From positions 62,001 through 126,000 of the forward strand of contig NZ_BSFQ01000016.1 in assembly GCF_027922425.1 (NCBI RefSeq): a stretch of DNA of 64,000 nucleotides, in the 5' to 3' direction. A program made the position numbers and the translations under genes. This stretch comes from Pseudonocardia halophobica (lineage in GTDB: Bacteria > Actinomycetota > Actinomycetes > Mycobacteriales > Pseudonocardiaceae). The stretch's first letter is position 1. Each line of letters starts with the position of its first letter. Shown here piece after piece: positions 8,783 to 16,760 of the stretch. The notes beneath the pieces are model-generated. The model saw nothing but the letters and a program-made list of their open reading frames with translations. It did not search any database and was not told the DNA's origin.

Positions 8783-8797
8783 CGGGAGGATCCCCCG

Positions 8798-9148
8798 ATG
8801 GCCCGCTACGTGTTCCTGATGTACGACGCCGAGGACTGGTACGACACCGCGGACGCGCAGTCCGTCGCGGACGAGATGCGGCTCCACGAGGAGTTCATGG
8901 AGGCCGTGAAGGCCGCGGGCGCGACCGTGCTCGGCGGCGAGGCCCTCGAACGCTCGTCGACGGCGAGCACGGTCCGCAAAGGTTCCGGCGAGCCGCTGGT
9001 GACGGACGGGCCGTTCGCGGACACCAAGGAGGCGCTCGGCGGCTTCTACGTCCTCGACGCCCCGGACCTGGACGTCGCGTTGCGGCTCGCGACGCTGTGC
9101 CCGGCCGGGAACGTCGAGGTCCGGCCGATCATGGACCTGCCGGAATGA
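8798..9148 (+). CDS. YCII-related DGPF-domain protein
   Basis: 116-residue ferredoxin-like fold protein. The hallmark D-G-P-F-A-D-T-K-E-A-L-G-G-F-Y motif is near residues 70-84, preceded by YVFLMYDAEDW at the N-terminus. GGGAGGA at 8784-8790 fixes the ATG. DGPF proteins are the standard genomic partners of ECF42 sigma factors, and the sigma gene here starts inside this gene's stop codon (ATGA). The biochemical role of the family is not settled. Confidence 0.93.
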   Translation: MARYVFLMYDAEDWYDTADAQSVADEMRLHEEFMEAVKAAGATVLGGEALERSSTASTVRKGSGEPLVTDGPFADTKEALGGFYVLDAPDLDVALRLATLCPAGNVEVRPIMDLPE

Positions 9149-10371
9149 TGCCGGTGGAGACGGTGTACCGGGACACTGTGTTCCGGGAAGCCGTGTTCCG
9201 GGAAGCATGGCCGCTCGTCGTCGCCTCCACCGCCCGGCTCACCCGCGACCTCGACCTCGCCGAGGACTGCGTGCAGGACGCGGTCGAGCGCGCACTGCGG
9301 GCCCGGCCGGACAACCTCGCCGCCTGGCTGACGACGACGGCCCACCGGATCGCCCTGGACCGGCTGCGACGGGAGGCGACCCTGCGCCGCAAGCTCCCGC
9401 TGCTCGTCGTGCCGGAGGACCCGGACCCGGGGCCCGGACCGACCGACCCTCTCCGGCTCGTGTTCACCTGCTGTCATCCCGCGCTGGCCCGCGCGTCGCA
9501 GGTCGCGCTGACGCTCCGGCTGGTGTGCGGGGTGGAGGTCCGGACGGTCGCAGACGTGCTGCTGACCGGCGAGGCGGGCGTGGCGCGGCGGATCACGCGG
9601 GCCAAGCGCAAGATCGCCGCGGCCCGGATCCCGTACCGCGTGCCGCCGGACGACGAGCTGGCCGGCCGGCTCGACGTCGTGCTGACGGTGGTGCACCTGC
9701 TGCACACCGCCGGGCACGTCGGGCCGGGGACGGGACTGACCGACGCGGACCTGACCGCCCGGGCGTCGGGACTGGCCCGGATGCTGGTCCGGCTGCTGCC
9801 CACCGAGCCCGAGCCGCGGGCACTGCTCGGGCTGATCCTGCTCACCGAGGCCCGCGGACCCGCCCGCACGGACGCGGCGGGGGAGGCGGTGCTGCTCGCC
9901 GACCAGGACCGCACGCAGTGGGACCGCGATCTGATCCGTGAGGGACTGCAGCTGGTGACCGCGGCGCTGCGGGCCGGTCCGCAGGGGCGGTTCGCGCTCC
10001 AGGGCGCCGTCGCCGGCCTGCACGCCGTGGCGCCGAGCTGGGCGGAGACGGACTGGGCGCAGGTCGTGACCACCTACGACGCGCTCCTGCGCACCTGGCC
10101 GAGCCCGGTCGTGGCGCTCAACCGGGCCGCCGCCCGGAGCCGGCTCCCGGGCGCCGACCTGCGGGCGATCCTGCACGAGGTCGACACCCTGGACCTCGGT
10201 GACTACCGCTACCTTCCCGCGACCCGGGCCGATCTCCTCACCCGGCTGGGTCGCACCGCAGAGGCCGCCGCGGCGTACGAGGACGCCCTCGCCCTCACCA
10301 CCAACCCGGTGGAGCGCGCCCTCCTCCTCCGACGCCGCAGTGAGATCGATCCCCGCGTCGTTCGATCATGA
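9145..10371 (+). CDS. ECF42-group RNA polymerase sigma factor with C-terminal extension
   Basis: 408 residues. Sigma region 2 (DLDLAEDCVQDAVERAL, WLTTTAHRIALDRLRR) lies in about residues 25-85. Region 4 (LTLRLVCGVEVRTVADVLLTGEAGVARRITRAKRKI) spans about 115-155. A C-terminal helical region of about 220 residues, TPR-like near its end (RYLPATRADLLTRLGRTAEAAAAYEDALAL), replaces an anti-sigma factor in this group. ATG 9145 overlaps the DGPF stop; a second ATG follows immediately. The N-terminus carries a three-copy pentapeptide repeat. Confidence 0.9.
   Translation: MMPVETVYRDTVFREAVFREAWPLVVASTARLTRDLDLAEDCVQDAVERALRARPDNLAAWLTTTAHRIALDRLRREATLRRKLPLLVVPEDPDPGPGPTDPLRLVFTCCHPALARASQVALTLRLVCGVEVRTVADVLLTGEAGVARRITRAKRKIAAARIPYRVPPDDELAGRLDVVLTVVHLLHTAGHVGPGTGLTDADLTARASGLARMLVRLLPTEPEPRALLGLILLTEARGPARTDAAGEAVLLADQDRTQWDRDLIREGLQLVTAALRAGPQGRFALQGAVAGLHAVAPSWAETDWAQVVTTYDALLRTWPSPVVALNRAAARSRLPGADLRAILHEVDTLDLGDYRYLPATRADLLTRLGRTAEAAAAYEDALALTTNPVERALLLRRRSEIDPRVVRS
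9163..9207 (+). repeat. Three tandem 15-bp units in the sigma gene 5' end
   Basis: Units at 9163-9177, 9178-9192 and 9193-9207 encode VYRDT, VFREA and VFREA. The last two differ only in their final base and the first is diverged. The repeat keeps the frame, so copy number could vary without breaking the gene. Confidence 0.8.
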
Positions 10372-10395
10372 ACCGACGACGATGCCGGCAGCCGC

Positions 10396-11598
10396 TCAGG
10401 TCGTGACGACCGGGAGGCGCAGGAGGCCGCGGGAGAGCAGGACCGGGTGCCAGGACAGCGGGTCCTCGGTCAGGCGGAGCTGCGGGAAGCGGTGCAGCGC
10501 AGCAGGTATCGCGATGGACGCCTCGAGCCGCGCCAGGGGTGCGCCGAGGCAGTAGTGCAGCCCGATCCCGAATCCGAGCTGCCGGCCGGGCCTGCGCGAG
10601 ACGTCGAGCCGGTCCGGGTCCGGGAACACCGCCGGGTCGCGGTTGGCGGCGGCCGGGCAGAGGAACACCCGCTCGCCCCTGCCCAGGGTCCGCCCGCCCA
10701 GCTCGACGTCCGTGGCCATCAGCCGCGCGATCGTCTTCGCCGGGCCGTCCCAGCGCAGCAGCTCCTCGACGGTCCCGGGGGCGTCGGGCGCCTCCGCGGG
10801 GTGCCGGAGCAGCGCGAGGATCCCGTTGCCGATCAGGTTCGTGGTGGTCTCGTGCCCCGCGAAGAGCAGCAGCACCCCGGTCGCGACGACCTCGTCGTGG
10901 GACAGCGCGTCGCCCGCGTCCCGCGCCCGGATCAGGGCCGTGAGCAGATCGTCCGCGGGGTCACGCTCGTGCTGCTGCACCAGCGCGCCGAGGTACGCGG
11001 TCAGCTCCGCCATCCCGTCGGCGCCGTCCGCGTGCCGGTCCGGGTCGCCCATCCCGCCGAACACCAGTCCGGTGATCCGGTCCGACCAGTCCTTGAACCG
11101 CGACCGGTCCGCGCGCGGCACCCCGAGCAGCTCGGCCACCACGGACGAGGTCAGGGGGTAGGCGTACTCGCCGATCAGGTCCGCCTCCGGCCCCAGGTCG
11201 GCGAGGAGCCCGTCCGCGATCTCCGCGATCCGCGGGCGCATCCGCTCGACCGCCCGCGGCGTGAACGCCCGGCTCAGCAGCTTCCGCAGCCGGGTGTGGT
11301 CCGGCGGGTCCTTGAACACCATCCAGTCCTCGAGGACCCCGAACGCCGCCCGAACGCCGGGGTCGGCGTCCGGGCCGTCGAGCCGGGCACGCCGGTAGGG
11401 CGAGATCCGGTCGGAGGAGAAGCGGGGATCGCGCAGCGCGGCGTCGACGTCGGCGTACCGGGTGACGAACCAGGACCGGTAGCGCTCGCTCCAGTGCACG
11501 GGGTCGTGCTCGCGCAGCTCGGCGAGCAGCGGGTACGGGTCGGCGACGGCCTCGGGGGAGAGGAGGTCCGCCTGCGTGCCCGGTCCGAGCACGGTCAC
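10396..11598 (-). CDS. Cytochrome P450
   Basis: Soluble bacterial class I P450 of 400 residues. The I-helix oxygen-binding motif is AGHETT at 247-252, the K-helix ExxR is E279-x2-R282, and the heme-ligand loop FGIGLHYCLG has Cys350. The N-terminal FKDPPDHTRLRKL block near residue 95 is also typical. The GTG start overlaps the thiolase-like stop, making it the third gene of a leftward operon. Redox partners are not encoded nearby. Hydroxylation of a steroid- or terpene-like acid before beta-oxidation is suggested by context only. Confidence 0.94.
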   Translation of the reverse strand: MTVLGPGTQADLLSPEAVADPYPLLAELREHDPVHWSERYRSWFVTRYADVDAALRDPRFSSDRISPYRRARLDGPDADPGVRAAFGVLEDWMVFKDPPDHTRLRKLLSRAFTPRAVERMRPRIAEIADGLLADLGPEADLIGEYAYPLTSSVVAELLGVPRADRSRFKDWSDRITGLVFGGMGDPDRHADGADGMAELTAYLGALVQQHERDPADDLLTALIRARDAGDALSHDEVVATGVLLLFAGHETTTNLIGNGILALLRHPAEAPDAPGTVEELLRWDGPAKTIARLMATDVELGGRTLGRGERVFLCPAAANRDPAVFPDPDRLDVSRRPGRQLGFGIGLHYCLGAPLARLEASIAIPAALHRFPQLRLTEDPLSWHPVLLSRGLLRLPVVTT

Positions 11599-12707
11599 GG
11601 GGCCTCCAGGACGGCGACGACGCAGGCGTTCCCGTCGAGCACCGACACCCCGCCGCCCATCGTCTCCACCAGCCCGATCCGCGCCCCGTCGACCTGCCGG
11701 GCGCCGGCCTCGCCGCGCAGCTGCCACACGATCTCGGCGAGCTGGGCGAGGCCCGTCGCGCCGAGCGGATGACCGCGGGAGAGCAGCCCGCCGGAGGGGT
11801 TGACGGGCTGCTCCCCGCCGAGGGCGGTGCGACCGGCGGCGGCCGCCTTCCCACCCTCCCCGGGGCCCGCGAGCCCCAGCGCCTCGGTGGTGACGATCTC
11901 GCCGATGGTGAAGGCGTCGTGCACCTCGGCGACGTCGACGTCCTCGGGCCCGACACCCGCGGCCGCGAAGGCCGCCACCGCGGTGTCCCGGACGACGTCG
12001 TGGCCCCAGACGTGGGGTGACCGGTGGTTCCAGGGCGCTCCCGAGCGCAGCGCGACCGACCGCACGGTGACCTGCCCGGGCGCCGCGGGCCCGACGATCG
12101 CCGCGGCCGCGCCGTCGGAGGTCGGGCAGCACTGCAGGAGCGTGAGCGGATCGGCGATCATGCGGGACGCCTGCACCTCCTCGACCGTGTACCGGCCGGC
12201 GTACTGGGCGCGCGGGTTGTGCAGGGCGTGCGCGTGGTTCTTCACCGACACGGCGGCGAGCTGCTCGGGCGTCACGCGGCCCTCGTGCAGCCAGCGGGCG
12301 GCGGCCATCGCGTAGAGCGCGGGCAGGGCCAGGCCGGAACGGCCCTCGGGGTCGGTCGGCTCGGGCGTGATCGCGCCGTCGCCCATGCGCTCGATCCCGA
12401 GCGCGAGCACCCGCCCGTACCGCCCGGAGCGGACGGCCTCGCAGGCCTCGGCGAAGGCGGTGGTGCCGCTGGCGCAGGCGTTCTCGACGGTCAGCACCGG
12501 CATCCCGGTCAGACCCATCGCACGCAGCACCCGCTGCGCCACCCCGGCGGGGCCGAAGACCGTGCCGACCCACACCGCGTCGACGGACCGGGGTCCGCCG
12601 GCCGCGCGGAACGCCTCGTCGACGGCCGCGAACGCGAGATCGACCAGGTCGACGCCGGGCTGCCGGCCGAAGTGCGAGGTGCCGACGCCCTCGATCCCGA
12701 CCCTCAT
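11595..12707 (-). CDS. Thiolase-like protein (SCP2-type / lipid-transfer thiolase)
   Basis: 370 residues of thiolase fold. The nucleophile Cys lies in ENACASGTTAF, VHDAFT carries the conserved His, and SRGHPLGATG is the second His motif. Thiolases that pair with small OB-fold zinc-ribbon proteins act in aldol or thiolytic cleavage of steroid and fatty-acyl CoAs. Here the OB-fold gene is directly upstream and overlaps it (ATGA), consistent with a two-subunit complex. Confidence 0.9.
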   Translation of the reverse strand: MRVGIEGVGTSHFGRQPGVDLVDLAFAAVDEAFRAAGGPRSVDAVWVGTVFGPAGVAQRVLRAMGLTGMPVLTVENACASGTTAFAEACEAVRSGRYGRVLALGIERMGDGAITPEPTDPEGRSGLALPALYAMAAARWLHEGRVTPEQLAAVSVKNHAHALHNPRAQYAGRYTVEEVQASRMIADPLTLLQCCPTSDGAAAAIVGPAAPGQVTVRSVALRSGAPWNHRSPHVWGHDVVRDTAVAAFAAAGVGPEDVDVAEVHDAFTIGEIVTTEALGLAGPGEGGKAAAAGRTALGGEQPVNPSGGLLSRGHPLGATGLAQLAEIVWQLRGEAGARQVDGARIGLVETMGGGVSVLDGNACVVAVLEAP

Positions 12708-13069
12708 CCGACGACCTCCACCCGCACGTCGCCGTCGTCCCCGCCCGGGACGAGGCGCACCCTGGCGCCGATCGGGACCGGCCCGCCGGTGTGGGCGAGG
12801 ACGCGGGGCCCGTCGTCGAGATCGACGTAGGCCATCCCGTACGGCGGGGTCCGGCCGGGCACCGGGACGCGCACGACGGTCGCGCTCCACACGGTGCCCT
12901 CGGGCCCGAACCGGGCGGGCTCGACGGGGCCGCCGCACGCCGGGCAGGCGGGCCAGGCGAAGGCGACGACCTCGGCGCACGCCGTGCAGCGGCGGCCCTC
13001 GACCAGGCCGCCGCCCTCGGCTCCGGCGACGACCCGGGGACGCGGGTCGGGGGTGGTCACGCGGGTCAT
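12704..13069 (-). CDS. Zinc-ribbon OB-fold protein (DUF35)
   Basis: 121 residues. An N-terminal rubredoxin-like zinc ribbon (C-x2-C ... C-x2-C in RCTAC and CPACG, near residues 28-46) is followed by an OB fold (TVWSATVVRVPVPG, YVDLDDGPRVLAH). DUF35 proteins bind acyl-CoA and partner SCP2-like thiolases, matching the next gene. The start ATG 13069 is preferred because the domain begins soon after it; earlier in-frame starts add only unconserved residues. Confidence 0.85.
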   Translation of the reverse strand: MTRVTTPDPRPRVVAGAEGGGLVEGRRCTACAEVVAFAWPACPACGGPVEPARFGPEGTVWSATVVRVPVPGRTPPYGMAYVDLDDGPRVLAHTGGPVPIGARVRLVPGGDDGDVRVEVVG

Positions 13070-13134
13070 GAAACCAAACCTCGGTTCGGCTATCAACGGT
13101 TGCCGGGGAGTCCAACTCGGCCCGGGGACCGCCC

Positions 13135-13163
13135 TTGACACGGATCGTGGCCCGCGACACAGT
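13135..13163 (+). promoter_or_regulatory. Sigma-70-type promoter TTGACA-N17-CACAGT
   Basis: A consensus -35 at 13135-13140 and CACAGT at 13158-13163 with 17-bp spacing. It points to the LLM-SDR-ligase operon, giving a 5' leader of roughly 100 bases. Confidence 0.6.
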
Positions 13164-13272
13164 GATTTCGCCTGCGATCAGCAAACCCGTGTTCGTCCTT
13201 GATGTCGTGTTCCGGGCGTCGTCGTGCCTGCGTGCGCCCGGTCCGCGGCCGGACCCCGAGAGGACCCGACCG

Positions 13273-14382
13273 ATGAAGTTCGGCTTCTTCACCATGCCCG
13301 AGCACCCGCCGCGCGAGAACTGGACGTTGTCCTACGACCGCGACATCGCGGGCATCGTGGAGGCGGAGCGGCTGGGCTTCGACGAGTACTGGATCGGCGA
13401 GCACCACACCGGCGGCTACGAGAACGTGCCGGTGCCGGAGTACATGATCGCGAAGGCGTCGGCGGTCACGCACCGGATCCGGCTCGGCACCGGTGTGATC
13501 AACCTGCCGTACCAGGACCCGTTCATGGTCGCCGAGCGGATGGCGTTCCTCGACCACCTCACGCACGGCAGGCTGGAGTACGGGTTCGGCGGTGGCGGCC
13601 TGCCCACGGACAAGGCGCTGTTCGGGCTGGAGCCCTCCGAGGCCTCGCCGCGGACCAACGAGGCGCTGGAGATCATCTGGCAGCTGCTGACCTCGGAGGA
13701 CCCGGTCACCTACGAGGGCGTGTACTGGAAGTACGAGAACCGCCAGCTGCAGGTCGGGCCGTACCAGGACGTCCCGCCGTTCGCGATCGCCGGCCTCACC
13801 GGCGTGCACAACTACGCCAAGTGCGGCGAGAAGGGCTGGAAGCCGCTCTCGGTGCACTTCGCGCCCACGGACAACGGCACCTACACCGACGCCCCGGACC
13901 TCAAGGCCATGGCCGCCGCGATGCTCCGGGCGGGGGCGTCGGCGGGCATCGACCCGGCCGTCACCAGGGACAACTGGCGGATCGTGCGCGAGGTCTACGT
14001 CACCGACGACAAGGACCAGGCGCTCCGCGACATCCGCGAGGGCGTCAAGCTCTCCTACGACTACCTCTTCGGCCTCGGCCTGGGCGCGCTGATGAAGATC
14101 GGCGACGGCATGACGGACGCCGACCTCACGCTCGACTGGATGGTCGAGAACATCCCGTGGATCATCGGCAGCCCCGAGGACTGCGTCTGGCAGATCAAGG
14201 AGCTGGAGGAGGAGGTCGGCGGCTTCGGCACGCTGCTGATCAACGTCCGGGACTGGGTGACCACGGACAAGTGGAACCGGTCGCTGGAGATGTTCGCCCG
14301 GTACGTCATGCCGCACTTCACGAAGCGGGAGCGGCTGGCCCGGCGCCAGAAGCTGGCGAACGTCGCGCTCGGGCTCGCCTGA
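13273..14382 (+). CDS. LLM-class flavin-dependent oxidoreductase
   Basis: 369 residues of the luciferase-like monooxygenase fold. The N-terminus KFGFFTMPEHPPRENW and the segment YWIGEHHTGGYENVPVPEYM near residues 41-60 resemble two-component flavin monooxygenases of the LuxA/limonene or cyclic-ketone type. GGGLPTDKALFGL and the long C-terminal helical tail (RYVMPHFTKRERLARRQKLA) also fit. First gene of a rightward operon; its TGA shares one base with the next ATG. A separate flavin reductase is not visible nearby. Confidence 0.9.
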   Translation: MKFGFFTMPEHPPRENWTLSYDRDIAGIVEAERLGFDEYWIGEHHTGGYENVPVPEYMIAKASAVTHRIRLGTGVINLPYQDPFMVAERMAFLDHLTHGRLEYGFGGGGLPTDKALFGLEPSEASPRTNEALEIIWQLLTSEDPVTYEGVYWKYENRQLQVGPYQDVPPFAIAGLTGVHNYAKCGEKGWKPLSVHFAPTDNGTYTDAPDLKAMAAAMLRAGASAGIDPAVTRDNWRIVREVYVTDDKDQALRDIREGVKLSYDYLFGLGLGALMKIGDGMTDADLTLDWMVENIPWIIGSPEDCVWQIKELEEEVGGFGTLLINVRDWVTTDKWNRSLEMFARYVMPHFTKRERLARRQKLANVALGLA

Positions 14383-15230
14383 TGGCCGGGTCGACCTCCG
14401 CGGGGCTGTCCTCGCCGGTCCCGGAGCTCGCCGGCCGCACCGTGGTCGTCACGGGCGGCGGCAGCGGGATCGGCAAGGGGATCACCGCCGCGGTGCTCGA
14501 GAAGGGCGGCAACGTCGTCGTCCTGGAGATCGAGCCCACGAACATCAAGGCCGCCGCCGAGGAGCTCGGGGGCGGGGACCGGATCGCCTGGCGCGAGGGC
14601 TCGGTGTGCGTGGCCGCGGATGTCGAGGCGGCGTTCGCGCTGGCCGTCGAGCGGTTCGGCACGGTCGACCACCTGGTCAACAACGCCGGCACCGCGACGG
14701 TCGCGCTCGTCGAGGACACGACGGAGGAGGACTGGGACCTCATCGTCGACACGCTGCTCAAGGGGACCTTCCTGTGCACCCGTGAGTTCGCGCGGCGGCT
14801 GCCCGACGACGGGGCGCCCCGCTCGATCGTCAACATCTCCTCGCTCAACGCGATCGCCGCCACGGACGGGATGGGGAGCTACTGCGCGGCGAAGGCCGGG
14901 GTCAAGAGCTTCACCGAGGTCTGCGCGGGGGAGCTCGGGCGGCGGAACGTGCGGGTCAACGCGATCGGCCCCGGCCTGGTCAACACCCCGCTCGGCGAGG
15001 GCTTCTCCGTGGGGCAGATCGGGCAGGAGTTCACCGACCGGACCCTGGTCGCCGACAGGCGCAACCAGGAGCCGTCGGACATCGCCGACGTGGCGTTGTT
15101 CCTGATGTCCCGTGCGGCGCAACGGATCACGGGGCACTTCATCCCGGTCGACGGCGGCCAGCACGTCCGCGGGCTGCACTCGTACTGGGACGTCGCGTTC
15201 GCGCAGGGCCTGGTCGAGAGGCCGACCTGA
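14382..15230 (+). CDS. SDR-family oxidoreductase
   Basis: 282 residues. The dinucleotide motif is TGGGSGIG near residue 25, NNAG follows, the catalytic Ser lies in NISSLNA, and YCAAK supplies Tyr-x3-Lys. The C-terminus (GHFIPVDGGQHVRGLHSYW) is extended by about 20 aromatic-rich residues beyond the usual end. Joined to the LLM gene by TGATG. Likely oxidises or reduces an alcohol/ketone intermediate that the following ligases activate. Confidence 0.9.
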   Translation: MAGSTSAGLSSPVPELAGRTVVVTGGGSGIGKGITAAVLEKGGNVVVLEIEPTNIKAAAEELGGGDRIAWREGSVCVAADVEAAFALAVERFGTVDHLVNNAGTATVALVEDTTEEDWDLIVDTLLKGTFLCTREFARRLPDDGAPRSIVNISSLNAIAATDGMGSYCAAKAGVKSFTEVCAGELGRRNVRVNAIGPGLVNTPLGEGFSVGQIGQEFTDRTLVADRRNQEPSDIADVALFLMSRAAQRITGHFIPVDGGQHVRGLHSYWDVAFAQGLVERPT

Positions 15231-15233
15231 GCG

Positions 15234-16751
15234 GTGCGCCGGAATCTCGGGGACGAGTTCGAGGCCGCGTTCGCCCGGTACCGGGAGCGGACCGCGGTCG
15301 AGGTGGGGGAGCGGAGCTGGAGCTTCGCCGACCTCGACCGCTGGTCCGCGGCCGTGGCCGCCCAGCTGCGCGGCCGCGGTGTCGGGGCGGGCGACGCCGT
15401 CGCGCTGCACCTGACCAACGGCGTCGAGTTCGTGGTGGCGGACGTGGCGGTGGCGCGGCTCGGGGCCGTGAAGGTCCCGGTCAACCCGCTGCTGCCCGAG
15501 GCCACGGTCGCACACATCCTGCGGGTGTCGCAGGCCCGCGCGGTGATCGGCGCGACCAGCCTCGGCGGGCGCGCCGACCTCTGGGTGTCCGACGACGGCC
15601 GTGACCCGTCCGGCGAGCCCCTGGCCGCTCCGCAGGACGCGGCCCCTCCCGAGCGGCCGGGTGTCGGGCAGGGGGACCGGGCCGCGATCTACTTCACCGG
15701 TGGCACCACCGGGCTGCCGAAGGGGGTCGTGCACACCCAGGCCTCCGCCGTCGCCGTGCACTACGCGCAGATCGTCGAGGCGGAGATCGCGCAGTCCGAC
15801 CGGCTGCTGCTGTCCACGCCGCTCGCCCACGCGGCGGGCCTGTTCGCGCAGTCGGCGCTGATCCGGGGCGCGACGAGCGTGATCGAGCCCGGGTTCGACG
15901 CCGCCCGCACCCTGGAGCTGGTCCGCACCCGCGGCATCACGTGGACCTTCCTCGTGCCCACGATGATCTACCGGCTGCTGGACCTCGCCGCTGCGCCGAC
16001 GGTCGGCTCCGCCGGGGACGTGGAGCTCCGGACCGTCGTCTACGGCGCCGCACCGACCGCGCCGTCCCGACTGGCCCAGGCCCTCGAGACGTTCGGCCCG
16101 GTCTTCGTGCAGCTCTACGGCCAGACCGAGTGCCCGAACTGGGGCACGCGGCTGGCGAACTCCGACCACGACCCCGCCCGGCCGGAGCTGCTCGGCTCCT
16201 GCGGGCGGGCGTCGATCATGGCGGACGTGCAGGTCGTCGCCGAGGACGGCACCCCGCTGCCGGTGGGGGAGACCGGCGAGATCTGCCTGCGCTCGCCCTA
16301 CACCCTGGAGTCCTACCTGGACGATCCGGCGGCGACCGCGGCGAAGTTCGTGCCCGACGGCTGGATCCGCACCGGGGACGTCGGGTTCCTCGACGCGGCG
16401 GGCTACCTGCACCTGCGCGACCGCACCAAAGACATGGTCATCTCCGGCGGCATGAACGTCTACTGCCGGGAGGTGGAGGACGCGCTGGCCCGGCATCCCG
16501 CCGTCGCGCGAGTGGCGGTGATCGGGGTGCCGCACGAGGACTGGGGCGAGGCGGTGCACGCCGTCGTCGTCCCGCGGGCCGGCTTCGATGCCGACGAGCT
16601 GGTCGCCTGGTCGCGCGGCGAGCTGGCCGCCTACGCCCGGCCCAAGTCCGTCGAGGTCGTCGCCGACCTGCCGGAGACGCCGTTCGGGAAGATCGACAAG
16701 AAGGTCCTGCGCGCGCCGCACTGGGCGGGCCGGGACCGGGCCATCGGCTGA
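15234..16751 (+). CDS. Acyl-CoA synthetase / AMP-dependent ligase
   Basis: 505-residue class I adenylate-forming enzyme. The P-loop-like motif YFTGGTTGLPKGV lies near residues 150-162 and the A5 motif LYGQTECPNWG near residue 300. WIRTGDVGFLD and the C-terminal catalytic Lys region (ETPFGKIDKKVLR) are both present. GTG start 3 bp after the SDR stop. It should form a carboxylate-AMP and then the CoA thioester of a fatty, aromatic or terpenoid acid. Confidence 0.92.
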   Translation: MRRNLGDEFEAAFARYRERTAVEVGERSWSFADLDRWSAAVAAQLRGRGVGAGDAVALHLTNGVEFVVADVAVARLGAVKVPVNPLLPEATVAHILRVSQARAVIGATSLGGRADLWVSDDGRDPSGEPLAAPQDAAPPERPGVGQGDRAAIYFTGGTTGLPKGVVHTQASAVAVHYAQIVEAEIAQSDRLLLSTPLAHAAGLFAQSALIRGATSVIEPGFDAARTLELVRTRGITWTFLVPTMIYRLLDLAAAPTVGSAGDVELRTVVYGAAPTAPSRLAQALETFGPVFVQLYGQTECPNWGTRLANSDHDPARPELLGSCGRASIMADVQVVAEDGTPLPVGETGEICLRSPYTLESYLDDPAATAAKFVPDGWIRTGDVGFLDAAGYLHLRDRTKDMVISGGMNVYCREVEDALARHPAVARVAVIGVPHEDWGEAVHAVVVPRAGFDADELVAWSRGELAAYARPKSVEVVADLPETPFGKIDKKVLRAPHWAGRDRAIG

Positions 16752-16760
16752 GGAGTGTCC

